Positions 11,520 through 23,769 of a DNA stretch of 64,000 nt are shown piece by piece. Each line of letters opens with the position of its first letter. The first letter of the stretch is position 1. Source of the DNA: Membranipora membranacea (lineage: Eukaryota > Bryozoa > Gymnolaemata > Cheilostomatida > Membraniporidae); NCBI GenBank assembly GCA_914767715.1, contig OU612072.1, positions 12,028,001-12,092,000 on the forward strand. The letters are read 5' to 3'. Under the pieces are notes generated by a model. It saw only the letters and a program-made list of their open reading frames with translations. It had not been told where the DNA came from and searched no databases. The position numbers and the translations under genes are program-made.

Positions 11520-13500
11520 GTGAGTAAAGGTCCTACATGTTGTTGAATGCCTAAACTGGCCATATCCTTCGGCCTGCACTGCAATCTAATGTAATTTGAT
11601 TCATCAATTCACTGTTAGTATATCATGTTTTAAGCCAGTACGTGGTGATATGATGTGACATGTGATGTGATATGATATGTGACATGTGACATGATTTGAG
11701 ACATTCCACACAACACACAACAGTCCCAACATATCAAATAAATATTCATCTCCAAGTGTGGTTATGTTTGTTTTGACTGAGGTGATTGATTGTATTCTGT
11801 TTAAAGTAGCAAACAACCCTGGCACCACTAGATATAAATCCACTTGCAATTTGCCTTCACAAATAGGCAACATCTCAACAATCTCAACACTCGGCCAATC
11901 ATATTGGGTATGCCTGTTACTGAAACAAAATGGTGGAAGAGAGTTTGCAATTAAAATAATTAAAATTTTCTAATTTAATTTTCTTTTATAACATGCAAAT
12001 TTAGAAGGAGTACATCATTACGCATCAAACATCAAAATATAACTTTTGTGGTTGTCTGCTACTTTAAGTATCAACACAATTGCTCTGTGATTTATTACAA
12101 TTAAATCAAATGTGACCACATGATCAATTCAACTACTTTCCTTGGAGATGGGATTATGGATCGAGCCTATCAAAAATCAGTGAAAGATTATTACTTTTTT
12201 CTGCTCAAAGGGAGTATATCACTGATGGATTGCAGTTTTTCGAATTTTTCAATAAAGGCCTGATTCCAGCAGCTGGTTCTAAAGGCTTGTTGACAGCAAT
12301 GAGCTGAGAGCCTAATTGGCCTGTAATGATAGAGGTTGTGTTTGCGGATCCTGGGCCATAAAAAAGGTGACAAAAATGTACTGAAAGTAAAATAAAATTG
12401 AACATGACCACGCAAATCTGGATTTATTGTGATATCGGCAAGTATGAATCTATCGAGTCAAACACACAAGCTGCTTGCTTTCATATTACCCTGCATTAAT
12501 AACATCGGAGAATCACTGATAGGCCAATTCTGAAAGGGATTTTCGGTGATAAGCATAGTCAGCACATTCGTAAGGGGAACCCAAGGTGCGAAAATCGACC
12601 CAGTCCTGACCTGGTTCTGAACCGGTGCTGCCCTGGGATCGAACCTGGTTCTATACTTAGGCAGTATAGTGGCTGTAAATGAGTTAATGACATGTTTCGG
12701 AATTTTTTTTTGCACAATAACAGACTTCTCTTTTTGATTGACTCGTTGATTTATTTGTCACGATTGTTACAATGTCACATTTCATTTATAACATTGTCTT
12801 TTAAAACTGATTCAATTACGGAGACTGATATTGGTTTTAGTTAAGCTCCAACCGTCTTGATCAGATATCTATGATGAACAGCCATAGCTCTCCAAAGAGT
12901 TTAGAACTTGGAATGGACATGCAAAGTTTCTATATGTCTTGTCAACTATTAGGAAGCTCTTAGATATACAATAGATTACCCATGACGTCAAATAACATGA
13001 ATTTTCATATCAAATAAAAATCAAACAGCCAGCATGAGATGATAATTACTTAGCGTGATCTGTGACTATGAAACAGGGTTCTCAACTACTCGGATGAAAT
13101 CCGAGTATGCTCGGATTTTGACCCCTAATTTTAGTGCCAGGAGGATTTCCTAGAAATGGTCATTTTACTCGGATTTTGCTCATAATTGAAAAAAAGTTTG
13201 TTGTTTGTTTACTTTCTGCACTCTGTCTATGTTAGATAATTTTGTAACAAGTGATAAAATTGTTAATTAATTGTGTGCTAATATTATGACTTGGGCTATC
13301 ATATTGAAAAACAAATAGACAAAGTGTGGCCTCTAAAATTGTTAGGCTGTGTCCATATGCTATGCAGGTAAGAAGCTGCTACTTACTATAAATTATGAGT
13401 GTGCACCTCCTACCACCATGTTTCAAACCTCAAACAGCAGAATGAAATTTCTTTGATCACAAAAAAGTCAAGCGTGTGCAGAACAAACTACATGTACATC
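11520..13500. other. Intergenic, simple repeats and a possible SINE scar
   Basis: Around 11640-11700 there is a degenerate TGATATG/TGACATG repeat. At about 12640 the minus strand reads GGTTCGATCCC, a B-box match, without a convincing A box. At 13075 'cagggttctcaactactcgg' resembles a hAT terminus, but no partner end was found downstream. No gene recognised. Confidence 0.4.
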
Positions 13501-13521
13501 ATTATTTGATTCAAACATCAC

Positions 13522-13740
13522 ATGGCCGCCAACAAGCCTAAAACTAAAAGGAAAGAGAAACACAACATGAGACTGATGACACTCAGTGATGATAGTGATG
13601 TGGAGATGATAGTGACTGATTGGGAGGATACAGAGACTAACAGTGCAATAGAAGTAACCAACAAGAAGAGGAAGAAGAACACAACAACAACAGCCACAGG
13701 AGGAGGTAGTAGAACCATACTTGCCAGCCTGTACGCATAA
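13522..13740 (+). CDS. Basic/acidic open frame, possible N-terminal exon of the hAT gene
   Basis: A 72-residue frame starts at ATG 13522 with KPKTKRKEK, continues with an Asp/Glu-rich stretch and a second basic cluster (NKKRKK), then Thr/Gly. This is the composition of a nuclear-localised N terminus. It lies 720 bp upstream of the hAT zinc-finger exon, on the same strand. I could not find a donor that joins it in frame, so the link is inference and it may be unrelated. Confidence 0.3.
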   Translation: MAANKPKTKRKEKHNMRLMTLSDDSDVEMIVTDWEDTETNSAIEVTNKKRKKNTTTTATGGGSRTILASLYA

Positions 13741-15430
13741 AGCGTTTGTAAACGCTTTTTTGACACTAATTGAGTTTTAAACGCAAAACGCTAGTTGTAC
13801 TAATTTATGGTTTTCCAAACGCCTGTTAAACTAATTAGGTAATCAAAAACGCATTTTTTATCTTTAGTGTTTACTTGGTTGTCATTGTTAAATAATAGTC
13901 TAAAAATCTGGTATTGGCTGCAGAAAACCATGATGTTGATTTACAGTTGACTTTTTACCTGTCCAAGTTTTGCATGAGCCAAATTGCAACTTTTCTTCAA
14001 TGAGACACAACATAACTAGTAATCCATTGTAGAATATGGTGGTTCTGCCAACTTCAACTTTTCTTTAATCAGAGTAACAAAGTTGTCTACCCCCTTGTTG
14101 GGGTGAGATAACTCAGATCTCCTGCCCCAGTGTTTCAAGAGCAAACCAGGGAGGATGGGCAAACAGGGTTTCAAATAGCCTGTCTTGTCCAGACAGGCTA
14201 GGTTACAAACAACTTCTCATTTATTATTAGCAGATTGCACCTTACAACGCAAAGGGAAAAAGACTAATGTTGAGTGATCTGCACTCCTACGCTACTAAGG
14301 ACTTCTTGCTGTGATAGTAGCATTTTTTGCGCGTAGCGCGAAAAAAAATTTGGGGCGTTTTCTGGTCATTTGAGGCACCCTGGAGTTTTGTAAGCATTTT
14401 TAAGCATTTTGCAAATTTTCGTACTCATTTTGGAAAAATTAGGTTGGCAAGTCTGTAGAACTACAACAACTAGTACTACTACATCTACCAGTAGTAGTAG
14501 TAGAAGCTCTAAGCCTCAGTCTGTTCAGCAAAAGGGCAATGCCATTGGGAGTGAGCATACCTTAGCAGATCTGGAGAAGCATGCTCCAGGGGTGTTCAAG
14601 CTGAAACCAAAGGACAGTTCTAAAGTCTCGTGCACACTATGTTAATATGATTTGGTCATATCTAGCGGTGTCAAAGACATCCTCAGACACCTGCAGACAG
14701 AGAAACACAAGGCTTCAGTGAAGGGAAATATTGGACAGCGATCACTCCTCACTACGGGAATATCGACGAGCACCATGCCTGATCAGATGGTTAAGTTCCA
14801 GGAAGGTGTACTGCGGAGTGAAATATTGCTGTCTCAGTACATTGCAAAGTCCAACTCAAGTTTCCATTCCAGCACTGAGCTGGTCAAGTAAGTTCAACGT
14901 CGGCTTGTATTTTCTAACCATCTTTGCATCTATGTGCCGCTCACCACCATTTGTCAGCGCAATAACACAACAGTTGTTCCACAACCGTCTGCTTGTCACA
15001 GAAGACACAACCCGCATTGATATCTAAACATTGTCATTGTCATTATTTGCAGGTTACTCAAGCACATCGCCCCGGATAGTAAGATCGTCCAAGCACTGAC
15101 ATGTGCTGCCACCAAATGCACACAGGTAGCGAAGACCATAGGGGGTCACTACGTTGACGAGGTAATGGCACACCTTCAAGCACACCCATTCTCCCTCATG
15201 ATTGACGAGAGTAACTCCCGTCAAGACAAGGTGCTGGGTATCATGGCCAGATACTATGATGTGAAACTTTCTAGAAGCAGAACTGTGTTTGTGACGCTAT
15301 TGGAGTGCCTTGCTTGAACTGCTACGCACATCTTCAATCTACTGGACTCATTTTTCAGGTATTTTTCCACTGTGATCACTTAGTAATGTGTGTCAGTGTA
15401 ATCACAGGGCTTTTAAAATTTGGTTAGAAG

Positions 15431-15846
15431 TAGGGCTGTATACCATAAAGCTATTACTGATAGCTTTATGCTGTATACTGTTTCTCTTGGCCTTATTTTT
15501 TATTGCTTTGTTAGCATGCTGTATTTGGATGTTTGTGGTGAGAGCTGTAGTTGGTTGTTGATTGACTGACATGCCAAAGGTAGCATTGTCCTTGTGTGCA
15601 CTAATGGCACTGTATCAAGGGTCATCACACGCGTGGCTGCTCACCCCATAATAAAGTTGATTGACTGTCATAACAAACCAATCAAACCTAGGCAGTCCGT
15701 CAGTGCAGTAAAACATACCAATATACATGTACTTTGATAAATTCTTGGCAGCCTTGTGACTGGTCAGCCCCAAGCAATAGAGATAAAGATTTCGGTCAGC
15801 CTGGGCTAGAATTGAAAAAATAAAATAAAATCATTTTGCAGCCCTA
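15431..15846. mobile_element. hAT-like MITE (416 bp) in an intron of the hAT gene
   Basis: Ends TAGGGCTGTA and TGCAGCCCTA form inverted repeats with one mismatch. They are flanked by GTTAGAAG (15423-15430) and GTAAGAAG (15847-15854), an 8-bp duplication with one substitution. A hairpin (ATAAAGCTAT...ATAGCTTTAT) lies just inside the left end. No coding capacity. It sits between the exons ending at 15358 and starting at 15917. Confidence 0.65.
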
Positions 15847-17496
15847 GTAAGAAGTGATGTTGGGGATCAATCTAAACATTAATTCATTGCACACTTGCTT
15901 TTTATTGTTTTTGTAGTGAGAATAATATTCCTTGGGGGAATGTGATGTCATTTGAGAGTGATAACTGCAACGTTATGAAGGGGAAACACAAAGGTGTCAT
16001 AGCGCTCATACGAAAGAAGAATGCGAGTGTGATGGATCTAGGGTGTATCTGCCATCTAACTAATCTCTGCAATGTGGCAGCGATGAAGAGCCTGCCGATG
16101 AGCGTAGATGACCTTCTGATGGATATATTCTACCACTTCGATAAAAGGTGCATTAGAGTGCAGACAAAGTTTATTGTACCCCATTATAATACAGAGTTTA
16201 GTCAGTAACTGTATGTTTCAATCATAGATTATGCAAACGTTTTTGAACGGAGTTACCCACTCCCACAAAGAGAGCAGATAACTCTCAATACTGTACCCAA
16301 CTCAGTAGCCTACCTGTCACAGTAATCACAGTCAAAATCTACCAACCTAGCCAACCTAGCTAGTAATTGATCGCTCACAATGATGTTTGTTGCAGCTCGA
16401 AGAGAGTGGAGGAGTTTAAAACCTACTTCTCGTTCCATGATGATCTTGAATACTCGGCGATCATCAAGCATTGCCCAACACGATGGCTCTCCATGAGGCC
16501 ATGCATCACACGGCTCATCAACCACTACCAGCCGTTTTTGGGCTACTTCCGTGATCACCCAGATCGGAACAAGGGAAAGGTGAAGGCTATCCTGGAAACC
16601 CTGTCAGATGTACAGATCCTCTGCCTATTCTCCTCTTTCTTGAAGATGTGCTGCCGGCCATTGACGCATACAACAAAGTGTTTCAGGTATGGGCAATTCA
16701 ATTTACTTGTTCAATGATTTGACAAAGCTGCAGAGTTCTCTCGGTGTGGGGGGGATTTGGTACTTTCCCCAACACAGCCATTAATATTATTGCGACAATC
16801 TGACCAAAAATGGAGAAATTAAAACATCGGACCCGTACCCGCCTCAATATTTTATGCGAACGAAGTTTTTTTTATCTCACACTCACGTTGTTATTTCTGT
16901 TATTGTTTCACAGAGTGAGAAGCACATAATCGATTGTGCACACAGCACAACAGAGAGCCTCATGCGCAAACTACTTGGCAGAGTCATGGCGCCGGAAGAC
17001 GTGATCCAGGTGTTAGAGACTAAGGTCATGGACGAAGATGTGGCCTTCCTGCCCCCTAATGACAGGGACATTGGTGAAAAGTGTAGAATTGCCATAGCGG
17101 GCCTCGGAGACGATCAATCTCCAGACACCATCGCTGCTATTATCCAGTCCTGCACAGACTGGATACAGAAGTTTGTGGAGAAGATGATCAAGACTCTCCC
17201 ATTCAAGCAGTCGGCTTCTTACTGTTCGATTACTGTTAATGTGTATTAAAATTTTGGGCATTATTAGGTCTGCGGAGCAAAAGTTTTAGGTCAGGTGATA
17301 GGTAGTCTTTACAACCTTCAAATACGATAGTTATGATGTATTACTTAGGTTTGCTTTATTACCATTCCTTTGAGGCAAATTAACTAATGAAAATGACACT
17401 CTCTCCCACTTTCAGTCATGCGACTGCTAGAATATGTCGCCGGAGATGTTATAATAGAGAAGCTTGATGCAGCACAGCTGAAGGATGAAGTGAGAG

Positions 17497-18749
17497 CAGA
17501 GACTATAGATATAGAGACCTTCCACTTGCGCATAAAATGCGAATAGCCAATCAGCGTTATTTAACGGTCACGCCCTCTTCTGGTTGTAAAGTAAGCGCTG
17601 CTGCCTTGGACAGCAATGGGTTTCTCAATAAAATTTCAGGTTTTTAACCTGAGTTATTTGAGGCAAAATAACCACAATCTTGATGACAAAACCAGATCAG
17701 GCAGCAACAAAGTCACTATCAACTTGTTGTTGCATACTTAGCCAGAGATTTATATTATACAGGCCTGTATTTTTGTAAGAAAGTAAGGGGGCTGTGCAGT
17801 ATAATTCATCATTGTTGCCCACTGCGATATAATGATGGCCTGACATAGGTTAGCTGTTGTGATGAGTTTCATGGACAAAGTTTTCATGTGTGAGGACAAG
17901 AGGAAGAGGGCTTCTTTTTGTTTGTTAATATATGCTCTAAGATTAATATAAAAAAATTTAATCATGGTGACTAGTACCAACCATACACACACATTCAAAA
18001 CTGAAGTAAGAATGGCATCAGAGTAAAGTGCAACGTCAGCAGATTCATACGGACAATTCAATGCTGACAAATGTAAAGAATATACTGCATTGAGAGATAG
18101 AAGACCTCCCTCTCTGCCTCTAAGTTATTGTGGGATGGTTGGGGCTATGAAAAGCTTATTTTTTACAAATCGCCTTGAAAACTTGTTTGGGCTTCGTAGA
18201 CAGATTCAGAGCAGTTCAAAGCACATATCTTCAGGCAACAATCAGCAGTATGCTGACTGAAAACGGGAAAACTTAGACTTTTTGAGGATGATACTTTTCT
18301 CAGACCTATGTTATAGAAAGTTTCTGTGCTGGCCTAACTGATGAATTCAATTCAGTCACCGGAACTGGAGAATATAACATCAGTGCATCAGTGCACATTT
18401 AACTATTTTCGCATTGAATATTCAATTTTCTATACATACGGGGGGGGGGGGGGGGCTACATTACCAAAAGGTCATCCACCAAGTATTTTGTTTTCTTGAT
18501 GCCTATATTTTATATAAAAGTCACATCTTAGATTTCATTTGTCCCAGTTGATATTGTTGAGAGTTTTGTGTGAATGTACTTATAAAATAAACAACTAAAT
18601 CATTCACCTTGTCAATTTTTGATAGTAAATTCATAGCGCTGGGTACAGCGATTACCACCAGAAAGGGGCGGAGCCTAATTTTCAATGTGTTCGCATCGGT
18701 TATATACATTATCATGGCAAGTGGAAGGTCTCTATATCTATAGTCTCTG
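17497..18749. mobile_element. Inverted-repeat DNA element inserted in the last hAT exon
   Basis: The two ends are inverted copies of CAGAGACTATAGATATAGAG and continue as ACCTTCCACTTGC, with weaker similarity further inward (GCG-rich 'ccctcttctggt' against 'accagaaaggggc'). A 7-bp direct repeat GTGAGAG flanks it (17490-17496 and 18750-18756). Deleting the element plus one repeat makes the hAT reading frame continuous from 'LKDEV' into 'RVLICTRYRDE', which confirms the borders. A run of 16 G lies inside at 18440-18455. No transposase frame, so it is non-autonomous. Superfamily is uncertain because a 7-bp target duplication is not diagnostic. Confidence 0.82.
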
Positions 18750-19091
18750 GTGAGAGTGTTAATCTGCACGCGGTATCGAGATGAGGTCACACAACTCCCA
18801 ACAGATGAGTTCTTTGCTATCGCATGCACAGATAAACCCCTCCTTACCAGCCTACTCCCATACCTCCTCTCAACACCAAATTCTAACAGTGCAAATGAAC
18901 GCTTGTTCAGTCTGCTCAAAGCAGTCCACACTGAGGCACGGAATCGCCTGAATTTGGACAGTATTAACTCGATTCACTCTATCAAAGTGAACAAACTGTC
19001 GCCAATTCACGAAGCAGATCTGCCCAAGTCTGTAATCAAAAGATGCAAGCAGTCGACCAAAGCCTACAATGACGCACACAAATCACAGTAG

Positions 19092-20300
19092 TGAACATCC
19101 TACCTACTTCTTGCTACATGGGACGATCACAGTGCAGCGGTTAAATTTATTCAGTTGCATAATATTACTCGTCTAGTCGCTTTCACTTCTTTCGTTTCTT
19201 TGCTGTCAAATTAACCACTTAATTAAATTATTTAGGTCTACCTCAATAAAAAGCAGCTAATCTATGAAAACCACATTGCCTTGAATACCCCCTCGAATCG
19301 GCCCCAAAGCAACTGTATTTGCTGTGGCGGCATTGGCATTAGGATTTAATTTGGTACTAAAATTTGAAGAAAATATTTGTAAAATTGCCCTAAAACATAC
19401 CATTTACACAGCTTATTTTACAAAATTTTTCGTTGGGGGGGTCCCCCACACCCCCCTGCTAAAGTCTGGTGAAGGTAAGAAAGAACTGTTTAAATTTTAT
19501 GCTTGGCAAAGGTTCAGTATTATTTGGGGCTATAAATATTAAGTTCTTCATAGGTCAAGATATTAGTAAGCATCACGCTTTGATCAGAACTTTTTTCAAA
19601 TCAAAATACTTTAACATTTCCTCCTTCAATAAGAGTAACCTCTAGGCAAAATTGCCACTGTCTATAGTCATTTCGGAATTACATGAGAGCCTTGGAACAG
19701 CCAGTGCCAGAAATAATCAACACAGAAAAGGAAAGTATAGCTGTTAACTCTTTGGACTAGAAGATGAAGCGTTGCTTGAAATCAGTAAATTTAAACCACA
19801 TCAGTTTCTCTAATAGCCAGCCGTGTATGAGAATTGAAGAAGCCTGCCTACCACAGCCTGCCCCGAACATGGAATTCGAGATGCGGGTCAATTTTCTATG
19901 ATCTCAGAAGTTACTTTCTTATCGGTTACTAACACTCAAATTGATAAATGTGTTACCCAATCTGTAATGCCAGCTGTTTTTCATCATTACTAAACTAGAG
20001 CTAGATTCAAATTGCCTTCCTTTGAGATGAGAGATAGCTTTGCAAAACTGTAATAAACTTTTAAGATTGATCCGATGATTCGAGTTGAGGAATTGGTTTC
20101 CTCAATCCATGGCTACTGTCAGTACCAAAAATGGGCACTTGAGATATGTAGTTATATTCAGCCAGCCGCAGAAGTCAGAGGGTACAGATAGATATGAAAA
20201 CAAATGCACCCAGTAACCTCCATGGTATTTTGTAGTCACAAGCATACACAACGAGCAGAGAGACGCAAAAGTAATCCATCAAAGATGTAATGAAGACAAC
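19092..20300. other. Intergenic, no gene recognised
   Basis: AT-rich, with a GGGGGGTCCCCC palindromic patch near 19434-19447. No credible exon or element border was seen. Confidence 0.45.
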
Positions 20301-20334
20301 CGGAGCATACTAATCCGGTCAGAAAATAGGAATT

Positions 20335-20725
20335 CCAGTGATGCAGTAATTTGGTTTTCCAACACGTCATAGTACCAAGTAATCTTCAGGGTGACACAGA
20401 AGTAATTAACCAGGAAGTAACAACAACAAAGTCAGCCCAAAAATAGAACAACAAATTCCAGAGGGTAGACTGAGGAACAGCAGCAATATACCACGTGACG
20501 TGACCACAGAACGGTTTCATATAACAAAGCCACAAGAGACACTAATCCACTAATCCGCTGACAACACGTCCTAGTACCAAGTACCAATTAATCTTCAGGA
20601 ATTTGGTTTTCCAAAACGTCATAGCACCAAGTACCAAGTAATCTTCAGGGTGACACGGAAGTAATTAATCATGGAGTAACAACAACAAAGTCAGCCCAAA
20701 AATAGAACAATAATCCACTAATCCG
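20335..20725. repeat. Imperfect direct repeat upstream of a TATA box
   Basis: A block of about 130 bp ('aatttggttttccaa.acgtcatag...gtcagcccaaaaatagaaca') occurs at about 20348-20452 and again at about 20599-20710. They are separated by sequence sharing shorter pieces (CTAATCCGCTGAC). Confidence 0.65.
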
Positions 20726-20776
20726 CTGACAGCTAATCAAACGACAACAAGCAGAGTCAGCACAAAAATCGGCACC

Positions 20777-20784
20777 TATATAAA
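20777..20784 (+). promoter_or_regulatory. TATA box of a possible non-coding unit or LTR
   Basis: TATATAAA in a strong context (CACCTATATAAAGGCCG), about 100 bp before AATAAA at about 20880. No protein frame follows for 1.5 kb. The short distance from TATA to poly(A) signal would suit a solo LTR or TRIM-like element, but I could not find terminal TG..CA ends or a target duplication. Confidence 0.4.
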
Positions 20785-21225
20785 GGCCGAAATTTTGAAC
20801 AGTAAATTAGTACAGTTTAATTCTTTGAGCAGCACAGTCAACTTTTTACATAGCTAGTAAAAAACATTATCTTTTGATTTAATAAATACTAGTTTTAAAT
20901 CAAAGATCTTTGTTGGAACGCTAAAACTAAAGTGGAGTCTAAGGACCAATATATACTGTGAGTATCATTTGAATTACATTATCATTTTTTATAAGTATCA
21001 AGACAATAAACAATAACTTTAGTGAATATACTGTTGTAGTTGATTTCTATGCATATAGTAATTGGCAAAGTAATTAGGGACAGTTCGTCAGGTACTCAGA
21101 CGTTAGGTCATATTCACTAAGAGTTTATAAGGCAATTTTGCAATCAACTAAAGTAAGTCGTTGTTAATCGTTACTATAACAACACTCTGAAACAGGATTC
21201 AAAATTAACTTTAGGAGGTTTAATC

Positions 21226-21535
21226 ATTGTGACCACCGCTAAACGCAGGTATTTTGCGTAGGTGCTCATATCAAAGTCGGAAATCATTGTGACCCACCGT
21301 AAAACGCATGTAATTCGCGTTGGTGCTCATATCAAAGTCGAAAATCATTGTGACCCACCGTAAAACGCATGTAATTCGCGTTGGTGCTCATATCAAGTCG
21401 GAAATCATTGTGACCCACCATAAAACGCAGGTAATTCGCGTTGGTGCTCATATCAAGTCGGAAATCATTGTGACCCACAGTTGAACGCAGGTAATTCGCG
21501 TCTGTGATCATATCAAGTCGGAAATCATTTAGAAG
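21226..21535. repeat. Minisatellite, about five copies of a ~61 bp unit
   Basis: Unit: GGAAATCATTGTGACCCACC followed by GTAAAACGCATGTAATTCGCG and a TTGGTGCTCATATCAAGTC end. The copies differ by a few substitutions, and the first is the most diverged. The open frame on the minus strand is created by the repeat. Confidence 0.85.
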
Positions 21536-22111
21536 TATCATTGGGAACTATTGTTAAAGCAGAACAGAATTAATTAGTAGTCATATTTGCTTGGGGGTTA
21601 AATAGATTAAGTTTCGGAATAATAGTTTAGGATTAGATTCTTGTGTTTTAAAGAAGTAGGATGCTACCGATTTAAGATAAGATACCTCTAATCTGTGAAA
21701 CATTAATTCAACATTGAATATAGAAATTGAACATCAATTTTAGAGTGACCACAGACTGATACTTCTTTCCTTCACTAGAAATTGGGTTGGAGTCTTTAGC
21801 TAATTTAACTTGGCTAAGAGGCCTGTGATACTGATACACCGCCTTGATTACCTGATTGGGCTTCCAGGCACTATACAGAGATCAAGTAGGTGCTCATAAT
21901 TAAAATCAGTCACCTAAGTTGAATAACAAAAATATCAAACGTACCTGAACACATTCATAAATAGTGATTGTGTCGTACTAACATCTAAGGATAATATTGA
22001 ATTTGTGGTGTAAGAGCATTTTCTCAAAACTCATCAAGAGTTTTACTGTTAGAACAAGTCAGGGGTCCTAGCAGGTTATCGGCAGGAACCTTTCTTAAAC
22101 AACTTGAAGGC

Positions 22112-22290
22112 AACTTCTAGTGAAGCTAAGAAGAGGTCAGGCTCAATAACAAACCCTTAGTAAATTGCTTTGTGGAGTAGTGGAAACCAGCTAGAAATTA
22201 ATCTAGTGAAGCTAAGAAGAGGTCAGGCTCAATAACAACCCCTTAGTAAATTGCTTTGTGGAGTAGTGGGAACCAGCTGTTCGTCACTAG
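22112..22290. repeat. Direct tandem duplication, ~88 bp unit
   Basis: 'ctagtgaagctaagaagagg...gctttgtggagtagtgg.aaccagct' is present twice back to back, with one or two changes and a short insertion in the second copy. Confidence 0.8.
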
Positions 22291-22299
22291 AAATTAATA

Positions 22300-23760
22300 A
22301 GTTAAATACCTCGTACTCACCAGAGTGCTAGCATTACCAACGTTTTAATAGATTTGAGCGATCTTGTCTTTCTTCAGTGCATGAAAGAGGAGGTAACTCC
22401 AAATTAGAACTACAAATAAATTACACAACAATAAAGTGACATTTTGAAGTGTCCGGAGTGCAAGATTTAAAACCATAACTAGAAACATAGTTAGAACCAA
22501 TTTTAGAAGTAGGACGGCTATAGAACAACTATACATACTAATAGTACACAACATATATTTTAGTATAGGCGTAGTACCAATTCCGTTCCTCACACTACAA
22601 GCTGCTAGCACTAGAAACTGAAATTGATTTGCCTAAATCATCTATAACTATACCCGACATACTTTGCTGTGAGTGAAATTTAAAAAGGTGGGGCAATTGT
22701 TTCAGTAATCATGAATATGAGTTTTAACAGGATGATCATTACATGAAGCAGAAATTGTTATTCCTTTTTTTACAGCAACATCATGAGGTTGATGATGCAA
22801 ACTAGTCCAGTCTAGTCGAGGTCAAGGGTCAAATGAAGACTTTTTATGCTATTGCATACTTATGATTCTAAGAATTCTAGATTCTAGAATAATTGCCTAT
22901 TGGCCGTTTATTATCTTTGTTTTTCTGGTGTGCAGTGGTAGGTCTTAGGTCCTGGGACCCAAATTATTCGTTGCCCTTGTCAAAGTTTGGGAGCTGGTAA
23001 CGCTGGTAAGGGTTGGCAAGGTCTGAAGAAGTTTATTTTCAGCATATCTCACAAAAATAAATTAATTCACTTTTTGAACTTGTAAGTGATTGTGGCAGAT
23101 GGCAACTTTGAAATTGATGCAATATTTTTTGATTGATGAGATTCCAATCCAATCCAAAATTCGCAAACTGTGTCTAACAAAAGTCCCCTGGTAAGGGTTG
23201 GTAAGGCTTAAAGAAGACAAAATAGAAACTGTCAACGAAAGATGACCTTCTCCATTGTGGAAGTTGTCGTTCAACAGCTTAGATTAATTACAAGCCTTTC
23301 AAGTCTCAGGTTTTATCACTGAACAGAATCGAGCTCATATTATGACTATTACTATTCAACATCCTATATGGATGTGACAACAAGGCTGAACCTCGGAAGG
23401 TTTCCATTAAGGAACCGATGAGAATGGGTCCAAACTGTTGATATGTAAGTACAGGATTGACATGATGTTTAGGTGGATGATGAAATCGTCACAAGTTGGC
23501 ACTTGATCAGAGGATATGGCTCGTCACCACCTCAGAAGAATTTAAATTTAGTGACATGCAAAATCAAGTGATCAAAAACCGCAGTGGCATGACTGAAACT
23601 GTCACTAGATGTCAATGTCATGCTGGAATATCATCATACCTAATCTGCTTGACACGCATGTCACATATTTTCAGAAGCTTTGAATCTAAATTTAAATTCT
23701 CGTTAAAACATGGTTTATTAACTGGGGCAAGAGGATGCTCAAAAATATCCTGTTCTATGA
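22300..23760. other. Intergenic before CRM2
   Basis: A hydrophobic open frame on the minus strand (22345-22611) is unsupported. GGTAAGGGTTGG(C/T)AAGG occurs at about 23004 and 23191 as a short dispersed repeat. No gene recognised. Confidence 0.4.
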
Positions 23761-23762
23761 AG

Positions 23763-23769
23763 TATAAAA
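23763..23769 (+). promoter_or_regulatory. TATA box of CRM2
   Basis: GTATAAAACTAA, 84 bp upstream of the CRM2 ATG. The identical 12-mer lies at the same distance before CRM3, so the two genes share a core promoter layout. Confidence 0.6.

Larger units (their letters stand above)
14459..19091 (+). pseudogene. hAT transposase gene, multi-exon, inactivated
   Basis: Exons read by eye: 14459-14887, 15053-15358, 15917-16147, 16396-16686, 16914 to about 17240, 17416-17496, and 18757-19091 (TAG). The last two are one exon split by a nested insertion. Features in order: a C2H2/BED-like finger (SCTLC, then RHLQTEKHK), 'SLMIDES' near the first catalytic Asp, 'FESDNCNVMKGKHKGV' with 'CICHLTNL', 'CPTRWLSM', and the C-terminal hAT dimerisation block (PNSNSANERLFS, then HTEARNRLNL). 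Damage: TAA 14643-14645 inside the finger, TGA 15315-15317, a frameshift near 16600 (the frame changes before the 'FLEDVLPAIDAYNKVFQ' block), and the 1.25 kb insertion. It cannot encode a full transposase. Whether it once mobilised the hAT MITEs in this window is untested; no terminal repeats of its own were found. Confidence 0.8.

Noticed and set aside
12590-12660. B-box-like GGTTCGATCCC on the minus strand as a tRNA gene
   Set aside because: No A box or cloverleaf pairing at the right distance.
13075-13095. CAGGGTTCTCAACTACTCGG as the left terminus of the hAT gene at 14.5-19.1 kb
   Set aside because: No inverted partner (GTTGAGAACCCTG) found downstream to 20 kb and no 8-bp duplication.
18440-18455. 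Run of 16 G as a functional quadruplex
   Set aside because: Uninterrupted homopolymer inside a transposon, likely replication slippage or length-uncertain sequence.
22345-22611. 88-residue very hydrophobic frame on the minus strand
   Set aside because: Composition follows T-rich DNA; no supporting signal or copy.
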